Source: Streptomyces lushanensis
Lineage (GTDB): Bacteria; Actinomycetota; Actinomycetes; Streptomycetales; Streptomycetaceae
Reading direction: 5' to 3'
Length of the DNA: 64,000 nucleotides
Assembly (NCBI RefSeq): GCF_001700515.1
Contig: NZ_MAUD01000124.1
Span: 1-64,000 of the forward strand
Shown here piece by piece: positions 58,256-64,000 of the stretch. Numbering within the stretch: position 1 is the first letter of the stretch; each line of letters starts with the position of its first letter. The notes beneath the pieces are model-generated. The model did not search any database. It saw nothing but the letters and a program-made list of their open reading frames with translations, and was not told where the DNA came from. A program made the translations under genes and the position numbers.

Positions 58256-59383
58256 TTGAGCACGATCCGAACAGGAGGGGCGGACAGAGCTGTGGAATTC
58301 ACTGCGGGCGGACGGCTCCGGGTCCGTCTGACCCCGGCTGACGTGGGCAAACGTGTATCAGTCAGACAGTTGACGGGCGGCGGCGCGGGGACGGAGAAGT
58401 TCACCGACACGGTCGGCGTTCTCACATCGTGGGACAAGGGTGTGCTGCTGATCACACGCCGCACCGGTGAGAGCGTCCGCGTCCCCGAGTCCGCGCTGGT
58501 CGCGGGGAAGGTCGTACCGGCCGCTCCGGCCCGACGCCGTGGGCCGGCGACGGACTTCGAGGAGCTGGCACGGGTCGGCGCCCGCGCCTGGCAGCCGGTG
58601 GAGAGCGAGCCGCTCGGCGAGTGGCGGCTGCGGGCCTCGGCGGGCTTCACCCGGCGGGCCAACTCCGTCCTGCCGCTCGGCGACCCCGGGGCACCGCTGG
58701 ACGAGGCACTGGAGCGGGTACGGCGCTGGTACGGGGAGCGCGGGCTGCCCGCGTACATCCAGGTCGCGACCGGTGCGGAAGGCACCCAGGAGGGGCTGTA
58801 CGCCGAGCTGGAGCGGCGCGGCTGGCGGACGGAGACGACCACCGAGGTACGGATCGGGGCGCTCGCCGCGATCGGAGACCTGAGCGCCGAGGCCGCCGGA
58901 GACTCCGGGGACGCAGGGGACGCCACCGCCCCACGGGTACGGCTCGACCGCTCCCTCGGCACGGCGACAGCGCCGGGGACAGCCGCGGGGACAGCCACGA
59001 AGGCCCACGCTGCGGCGGCCACCGGCTGGCTCCAGCGTTACCAGCGGTCCGGTGTGCCGGGACCCCATGTGCTCCACGTACTGGCCAGTGGCCCTTCGGT
59101 GTGGTTCGCCTCAGTCCCCGGACCGGCCGAGGTACCCGCGGCCATCGGCCGGTGTGTGGTCGATGGACGCTGGGCGGGATTCATGGCGGTGGAGGTCGAC
59201 CCGGCCCGGCGACGCCAGGGCCTGGCGACGGCCGTGATGGCCGCGCTCGCCCGGCGCGCGCTGGAGGAGGGCGCGTCCGCCGCCTGGCTCCAGGTGGAGT
59301 CGGACAACACCGGCGCGCGGGCGCTGTACGACGCGATGGGCTTCGCCGTCCATCACCGCTATCACTACTTCCGATCGCCCTGA
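58256..59383 (+). CDS. GNAT-family acetyltransferase
   Basis: This is a protein of 375 residues from TTG 58256, or 363 from GTG 58292 (VEFTAGGRLRV), which has aggagg about 13 nt upstream and may be the real start. An N-terminal SH3-like region (residues of about 20-85) precedes a degenerate and then a classical GNAT domain. The acetyl-CoA motif is RRRQGLATAVMAALARRA and the C-terminal strand is ALYDAMGFAVHHRYHYF. Two-domain GNATs of this shape include the mycothiol enzyme MshD and amino-acid N-acetyltransferases, but no specific activity can be assigned. It is divergent from fdxA. Confidence 0.82.
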   Translation: MSTIRTGGADRAVEFTAGGRLRVRLTPADVGKRVSVRQLTGGGAGTEKFTDTVGVLTSWDKGVLLITRRTGESVRVPESALVAGKVVPAAPARRRGPATDFEELARVGARAWQPVESEPLGEWRLRASAGFTRRANSVLPLGDPGAPLDEALERVRRWYGERGLPAYIQVATGAEGTQEGLYAELERRGWRTETTTEVRIGALAAIGDLSAEAAGDSGDAGDATAPRVRLDRSLGTATAPGTAAGTATKAHAAAATGWLQRYQRSGVPGPHVLHVLASGPSVWFASVPGPAEVPAAIGRCVVDGRWAGFMAVEVDPARRRQGLATAVMAALARRALEEGASAAWLQVESDNTGARALYDAMGFAVHHRYHYFRSP

Positions 59384-59400
59384 GCGGGTACGAGGCCGAT

Positions 59401-60255
59401 ATGCGACCGGAATCCGCCGGCCCGCGCCGCCGCTTCGCCCTGGAGGCCCGCGCGGACCGTCCCGACCTGGCGACGCTCTGTCTGCTCGTGGGCGCCGAGG
59501 CCGATCCCGACCTGGGCGAGGCCGGTATCGACGCGGCCCAGGCCGAACTGGACCGGCTGGCCGGACTGCTGCCCTTCGGTGTCCTCGGGGCGCGCGCCTG
59601 GGCGGTGGCACTCGCGGAACTGCTCGGCGAGCGGTGCGGCTTCGAGGGCTCTCCCGTCGAGTACCGGCGGCTCGACTCCTCGCTGCTCCCGGTGGTGCTG
59701 CGGCGGCGGCGCGGACTGCCCATCCTGCTCTCGGTGGTGTGGATGGAGGTCGCGCGACGGGCCGGAGCATCGGTGTACGGGGTGGCCCTGCCCGGCCATT
59801 TCGTTGTCGGCTTCGGTGATCCCGGCGCTCCCGGCGACCGGATCCTGGCCGATCCCTTCGCCGGCGGACGGCTGCTGACCCGGGCGGACACGGCACTGCT
59901 GGTGACCGGTACGACGGGCGAGGCACCGGCGGACGCAACCTGGGACGACGCCCTGTTCGCCCCGGCGGACCCGCTCGACATCGTCCTGCGCGTCCTGAAC
60001 AACATCCGTGCCTGGGCGGCCACCCGGCCCGAGCGCACCGACGTGGCCCTGTGGGCGGTCGAACTCTCCCTGCTGCTGCCCGCGCACCCGGCCAGACTGC
60101 GCTACGACCGGGCCCAGCTCCTCGTCCAGCGCGGCGAGTTCCTCCAGGGAGCCACGGAGATGGAGGAGTACGCGGAGGTGGTGGCGGCGGTCGAGCCGTC
60201 CACGGCGGAGGCGATCCGCCGCCGGGCACGGGCCGCCCGCGCGATGCTCAACTGA
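59401..60255 (+). CDS. SirB1-like transglutaminase-fold protein
   Basis: This is a 284-residue protein. The N-terminal half holds the transglutaminase-like SirB1 domain with GLPILLSVVWMEVARRAG, YGVALPGHFVVGF and the following His region. The C-terminal half is helical with a TPR-like pattern (VELSLLLPAHPARLRYDRAQ). The usual catalytic Cys is not seen at the expected position, so it is possibly non-catalytic. ATG 59401 directly follows the GNAT gene (17 bp gap), suggesting one transcript. Known members act in regulation of tetrapyrrole or cobalt pathways only by distant homology; function here is open. Confidence 0.78.
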   Translation: MRPESAGPRRRFALEARADRPDLATLCLLVGAEADPDLGEAGIDAAQAELDRLAGLLPFGVLGARAWAVALAELLGERCGFEGSPVEYRRLDSSLLPVVLRRRRGLPILLSVVWMEVARRAGASVYGVALPGHFVVGFGDPGAPGDRILADPFAGGRLLTRADTALLVTGTTGEAPADATWDDALFAPADPLDIVLRVLNNIRAWAATRPERTDVALWAVELSLLLPAHPARLRYDRAQLLVQRGEFLQGATEMEEYAEVVAAVEPSTAEAIRRRARAARAMLN

Positions 60256-60390
60256 CCACCGTGGCGGACACACCGGAGCCCCCGCCCGGCAAGGGACGAG
60301 GGCTCCGAAGCAGCCGACGGCGAGTCGGCCGGCGCCACGGCTTTTGGGCAGCAGCGCCGTCCGCCCCAGGCTCTGTCCGGCGGACAGGCC

Positions 60391-62526
60391 CTAGCTCGGA
60401 TCGAGATCGATCACCTGGGTGCGCTCGGCGGGTGTGGTGCCGAGCAGTGCCTTCTGCATCGCCTGGGCGACATCGTCGGCGGAGACGGGATGCTGCTTGC
60501 CGTCCCCCTTGGTGATCGTGATGCCGTCGAAGACGCCTTCCAGCAGCTCCTCGATGGCCTTCTTGTCGTAGACCTCCACCAGCCGGCCGTCGATCGCCTT
60601 CATGGAGAGGATCTTCGGCAGTGACTTGGCGGGACCGAACTGGATCTGCTTGTCGCCCGCCGTGATCGTGATCAGATCGGACATCGCGGGCTTGGCGAAC
60701 TCGTTCATCGCCCGGTCCAGCTCCGCCTGGGTGATCGTCGGATCGCGAGGAGCGATGGGCAGCTCGACGGTGTTCGTACGGCCCGTCTGGACCTGGGAGC
60801 GGTAGGCGTCCCGTACCGAGATGATCGAGTGGCTGACATCGAGCGACTGGCCCGACTTGCCCGGTACGGCGACGGCCCGGCCCGGCTCGAACTTGATCGT
60901 TCCTTCGGTGGCCGAGCCGGAGACTCCGGCCAGGTCGGTCAGCGCGGCGCTGAGCTTCTCCTCGTCGACCGGGATCACCGGCTGGGCGATCCGCCGGCCG
61001 CCGAAGAGCGAGCCGATCACCGAGACCGGGTTGTAGTCGCTGCCGGCCGCGCCCCGGACGGTCGCCTGGCTGTCCAGGCTCAGACCCGCCTTGTCCGGGG
61101 AGAGCTCCTCGGTCTTGCCGCCGACGCTGAGCAGCAGCGGCGCGGAGGCGCGCTCGCCCAGGGCCGCGTCGAGCTTGACGACCGCCGCGTCACGGGTGCC
61201 GCCGCCGATGTCGACCCCGAGGACGGTGGTGCCCTTCGGCACGTCGGAGTGGTTCATCAGCAGGCCGGCGCCGTACACACCGCCGCCCGCCACCAGGAGG
61301 ACACCGACGAGGAGCGCCAGCTTGGACCGGCCCTTCTTGACGGGAGCGGGCGCGGCCGGGGCCGCGGACCGCGCCGGCGCGGGTGCCGACGGCCCGCCGC
61401 CCTGTGCGGAGCCGACCGGACCGGGAAAGTCCGGCGCCGAGAAGTCGTGGTCCTGGCCGTGGGAGCCGGGACCGCCGGGCCGGTGGCCCTGATCGGCGCC
61501 CGGACCGCCGCCCTGCGGGCCCGAGCCCGGGAACGGCGAGCGGGGCTCCGGCGACACCACGGGGATTCCGCTGGTGAGCGTGTCCCCGGAGACATGGCCG
61601 CCGGGTCCCTGCTCGGGCGCGTACTGCTGCGGGGTCAGCTCCGCGGTGTCGTCGGACATCCGCGGCGCACCGCCCTGTGCCTGGCCGGGCCCGGGGGCCA
61701 GCGACGCGGGCGGTGTGCCCAGCGAGGCGGTGCCGGTGACGGGTCCCGCGGTCGGACCACCGGGACCGCCGGGGCCCCCGGACCCGCCCGGCCCGCCGGG
61801 TGGTGTACGGGTGCCGAGCGCCGGTGTGGTGGGCCCGCCACCGGGCCCGAAGCCATGCCCGGCCTGGCCCGGCAGACCGGCTCCGGCCGGCCCCCCGCCC
61901 ATGGCGGGATCGCCGAGGCCACCGCCGGTGGACGGATGCTGCCGTGGCTGCGGCGCCTCGGAGTAGTCGGCGTAGTACGGCGTGTCCGTGAGCCGCCCGG
62001 TTCCGGGATCGGCCTGTGCCGGTACGGAGGCGCCCGCGACGGCAGCCGCGCCCGCGCCCATGCCCGCGCCTGTTCCCGTGCCGCCCGCCGGGCCCGAGGC
62101 CCTGCGGGGCGCGAACCAGTCGTTCGCGGACTTGTCCCCGGCCGGTTTCTCGTCCGGAATCCGGCCTCCCAGGGCGTCCGCCCCGTCCTGGCCCTGCTCC
62201 GGCACCTGGACGGCGCCCGTGAGCTCGGCGGCCTTGACGCCCCGGCCGCCCGCGGTGTCGCCGTCGCCCATGGGCGTCCGCATCACGACGGGCGGGATCG
62301 GCCGCGAGCCGGGGATGTTGATCCGGATACGTGTGGTCAGTGTGGTTTCGGTTCTCGGCTCGTCCGGCTGAGGAGCGAGCGCGGTGTCGGTCTCCTCCGG
62401 AGCGTCCTGCTGGGGGTGCGGCGACGGATACTGGCCGGATCCGTACGGCGGTGTCCCCGAGGGGTACGCGGCTCCGCCGCGCCCCTGGGGCCCGGAGGAG
62501 GACGAACTGTCAGTTTCACGACTCAA
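60391..62526 (-). CDS. YoaR-like membrane protein with disordered N-terminus
   Basis: This is a 711-residue protein. Residues 1-400 are low-complexity, rich in Gly, Pro, Gln and Asp. A transmembrane helix (KLALLVGVLLVAGGGVYGAGL) lies near 420, and the remainder is extracytoplasmic. The visible domain resembles the YoaR/VanW-N peptidoglycan-binding families: GTTVLGVDIGGGTRDAAVVKLD and the repeat VIPVDEEKLSAALTDLAG. No catalytic YkuD-type Cys is seen. TTG 62526 is the best start because gggagaacctgct lies just upstream and the frame then begins with SRETDSSSS. It lies upstream of no gene in the operon; a hairpin follows its stop. It may interact with wall polymers. Confidence 0.68.
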   Translation of the reverse strand: MSRETDSSSSSGPQGRGGAAYPSGTPPYGSGQYPSPHPQQDAPEETDTALAPQPDEPRTETTLTTRIRINIPGSRPIPPVVMRTPMGDGDTAGGRGVKAAELTGAVQVPEQGQDGADALGGRIPDEKPAGDKSANDWFAPRRASGPAGGTGTGAGMGAGAAAVAGASVPAQADPGTGRLTDTPYYADYSEAPQPRQHPSTGGGLGDPAMGGGPAGAGLPGQAGHGFGPGGGPTTPALGTRTPPGGPGGSGGPGGPGGPTAGPVTGTASLGTPPASLAPGPGQAQGGAPRMSDDTAELTPQQYAPEQGPGGHVSGDTLTSGIPVVSPEPRSPFPGSGPQGGGPGADQGHRPGGPGSHGQDHDFSAPDFPGPVGSAQGGGPSAPAPARSAAPAAPAPVKKGRSKLALLVGVLLVAGGGVYGAGLLMNHSDVPKGTTVLGVDIGGGTRDAAVVKLDAALGERASAPLLLSVGGKTEELSPDKAGLSLDSQATVRGAAGSDYNPVSVIGSLFGGRRIAQPVIPVDEEKLSAALTDLAGVSGSATEGTIKFEPGRAVAVPGKSGQSLDVSHSIISVRDAYRSQVQTGRTNTVELPIAPRDPTITQAELDRAMNEFAKPAMSDLITITAGDKQIQFGPAKSLPKILSMKAIDGRLVEVYDKKAIEELLEGVFDGITITKGDGKQHPVSADDVAQAMQKALLGTTPAERTQVIDLDPS

Positions 62527-62722
62527 AGCAGGTTCTCCCGGTTGGCTCCGCCGCCCGTTCTTACTGGTACTCAACTGTTCAGGTCCCCCACAGCCGAAGG
62601 CGAGGGGAAGGCCCGGAGCGCGCACCACCATACTGTCCTCGGCCGACCGGCACCCGACGACCGTGTGAAGCTGTCGTTCGCGGGCCGCGCGGACGGGGGC
62701 AATTCAGTGGATGGCGGGCGCG

Positions 62723-63139
62723 TCACTTCCCAAGTCGGCCGGACTTCGTGCCCGGTTGCGGCAACCGCGACATGGTGGCACACATCACAGCCACCGCCAT
62801 CCCACCGAGCAGATAGATGAGCGGTCCGACGCCCGCGGAGAAGGCCGCGTCGCCCTCGGGGCGCCCGACGCTCAGCAGGACGGCCGCGATCAGCCAGCCT
62901 CCGGCGGGCGCGCCCACGCCCATCTGCGTGCCGGTGAGGCGCAGTCCGCCGAGGAAGACTCCGGCGGTGGCGAGCAGGGCCAGCACCAAACCGCCGGGGA
63001 ACCAGCCGCCTTGGACCAGCGAGCCCGCGAGGGCGACCAGGGCGCCGAGCACGGCGAGGCCGAGGTAGACGGCGACACGGGAGGGCCCGGGGGTGGCCGG
63101 GAGCCCGCCGGCGGACTGCTGCCGCTTCGGCTCGCTCAT
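62723..63139 (-). CDS. DUF6113 membrane protein
   Basis: This is a 138-residue integral membrane protein with four or so hydrophobic helices (residues of about 24-42, 46-66, 76-95 and 103-120), a basic N-terminus ([11 protein letters not shown]) and a basic C-terminal tail ([14 protein letters not shown]). The pattern is that of the Streptomyces DUF6113 family. ATG 63139 overlaps the mshB stop (ATGA), and the two genes are probably co-translated. Its role in mycothiol metabolism, if any, is unknown; conservation of linkage with mshB is recalled from Streptomyces genomes. Confidence 0.82.
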   Translation of the reverse strand: MSEPKRQQSAGGLPATPGPSRVAVYLGLAVLGALVALAGSLVQGGWFPGGLVLALLATAGVFLGGLRLTGTQMGVGAPAGGWLIAAVLLSVGRPEGDAAFSAGVGPLIYLLGGMAVAVMCATMSRLPQPGTKSGRLGK

Positions 63140-64000
63140 GTGCCGGCCCCCGCCCCGGCCGCTCCGGCGACTCCCGCGAAGAGGTCGTTCTCGCGTTCGC
63201 CCGCGGGCGCCCCGGACCTCCCGTGCACCAACTGGTAGTACTCGGCGGCGAAGATCGGCTGGCCCAGATCGTTGGAGAGCGCGAAGAAGGGCCCGTCCAC
63301 GGCGATTTGGGTCGCGTGGGCGCGCATCGCGGCGGCCTTGCGCTCCCGGTACGGCGCGCCGTCGATCATCGCGGTGATCTCCGTGTCGTCCACCACACCG
63401 GGGATGTCGTCCACCTCGGCGATGCCGGGAAAGTCCGTACCGGTGGCACGGAGCCGCGCGAAGCCCGCCACGGCCACCGAGCGCGGCACCCGGTTCCAGT
63501 AGATCTTGTCGATCGCGTGAGGCGCGCCGAGCCCGGGGCCGTACGCGCCGTCGGCGGCCAGTGTCGCGGCGCGCATGGCCACGCGGTGGGCCTGGACATG
63601 GTCGGGGTGGCCGTAGCCGCCGTTCGGGTCGTACGTCACGAGCACCTGGGGACGCACCTCACGGACCACCTCGACGAGGTGTTCGGCGGCCTCGTCGACC
63701 CCGGTGTGCCAGAAGGCGTCCTCGCGGTCGTTCTGCGGCAGGCCCGTCATCCCGGAGTCCCGGAATCTGCCGGGCCCGCCGAGGAAGCGGTGGTCGCGGA
63801 CCCCCAGCTCCCGCATGGCCGCGGCGAGTTCACCGATGCGATGGGCGCCGAGGCCGTCCTCCCGGTCGGCGGCGAGATGGGCGAGACCGGGCACGATGAT
63901 CTCGCCCTCCTCACCGAGGGTGCAGGTCACCAGGGTGACCAGAGCGCCCTCGGCCGCGTACTTGGCCATGGTGGCGCCGTTGTTGATCGACTCGTCGTCC
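63136..64000 (-). CDS. mshB: MshB, mycothiol GlcNAc-Ins deacetylase (5' end outside window)
   Basis: This protein deacetylates N-acetyl-glucosaminyl-inositol in mycothiol synthesis. The window edge removes the first part; the visible frame begins at [19 protein letters not shown], the end of the AHPDDE zinc motif. The later [19 protein letters not shown] provides the second zinc-binding His pair. C-terminal features fit MshB of about 290-300 residues. The ATG at 63969 is internal, not the start. The gene overlaps DUF6113 by 4 bp. Zinc is expected at a catalytic site formed by the DDE and HPDH motifs. Confidence 0.92.
   Translation of the reverse strand, partial: DDESINNGATMAKYAAEGALVTLVTCTLGEEGEIIVPGLAHLAADREDGLGAHRIGELAAAMRELGVRDHRFLGGPGRFRDSGMTGLPQNDREDAFWHTGVDEAAEHLVEVVREVRPQVLVTYDPNGGYGHPDHVQAHRVAMRAATLAADGAYGPGLGAPHAIDKIYWNRVPRSVAVAGFARLRATGTDFPGIAEVDDIPGVVDDTEITAMIDGAPYRERKAAAMRAHATQIAVDGPFFALSNDLGQPIFAAEYYQLVHGRSGAPAGERENDLFAGVAGAAGAGAGT

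Overview
The window is high-GC actinobacterial chromosome and most likely Streptomyces. The evidence is strong third-position GC bias with very long antisense open frames, GTG and TTG starts, ATGA gene overlaps, a mycothiol gene (MshB), AdnAB instead of RecBCD, and several families that I know mainly from Streptomyces (DUF6758, DUF6113, secreted tripeptidyl-aminopeptidase-like hydrolases). I found no rRNA, tRNA, insertion sequence, prophage or CRISPR array. Most of it is chromosomal core.

Region 1 (1-7.3 kb) holds DNA repair genes, all on the minus strand: the helicase-nuclease pair adnA-adnB and an alkyltransferase-like protein. Region 2 (7.5-23.6 kb) is envelope and transport: a flippase-like membrane protein with an embedded kinase-like domain, two tandem lipoprotein hydrolases, moeZ, an epimerase, a glycosyltransferase that looks truncated, and a Dpp/Opp-type ABC operon preceded by a Cys-containing leader ORF. 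Region 3 (23.6-31.5 kb) runs DUF3152 metzincin-like protein, hydrolase, TetR, DUF3107, ferritin-like protein, DEAD-box helicase. From memory, regions 1 and 3 together with moeZ follow Mycobacterium tuberculosis Rv3201c-Rv3211, with the transport and envelope genes of region 2 inserted.

Region 4 (31.7-43.8 kb) carries a hydrolase, NYN and PHP domain proteins, DUF6758, a SUFU-domain protein, CorA, an MgtE-N/CBS protein overlapping a DUF1003 protein, and the Fe-S carrier Mrp. Region 5 (43.9-48.7 kb) is the envelope-stress module sigE-rseA-htrA-tatB with a divergent O-methyltransferase. Region 6 (49.1-60.3 kb) has DUF3117, an enoyl-CoA hydratase, tag, a DivIVA-domain protein, a folP2-type DHPS paralogue, a LOG protein, dapE, a lysozyme-like membrane protein, a small secreted protein, dapC, fdxA, a GNAT protein and a SirB1-like protein. 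Region 7 (60.4-64 kb) has a YoaR-like membrane protein, DUF6113 and the start-truncated mshB. From memory, regions 4 to 7 follow M. tuberculosis Rv1170-Rv1239 in gene content.

Functional themes are double-strand-break and alkylation repair, envelope stress and Tat export, lysine/diaminopimelate synthesis beside a putative wall-active protein, sulfur and Fe-S chemistry (moeZ, mrp, fdxA, mshB), and magnesium transport. The strongest unexplained signals are five T-rich repeats phased at one helical turn upstream of the DEAD-box gene, the leader peptide with a hairpin ahead of the ABC operon, the flippase with a degenerate kinase domain, and the truncated glycosyltransferase with an apparent deletion scar.
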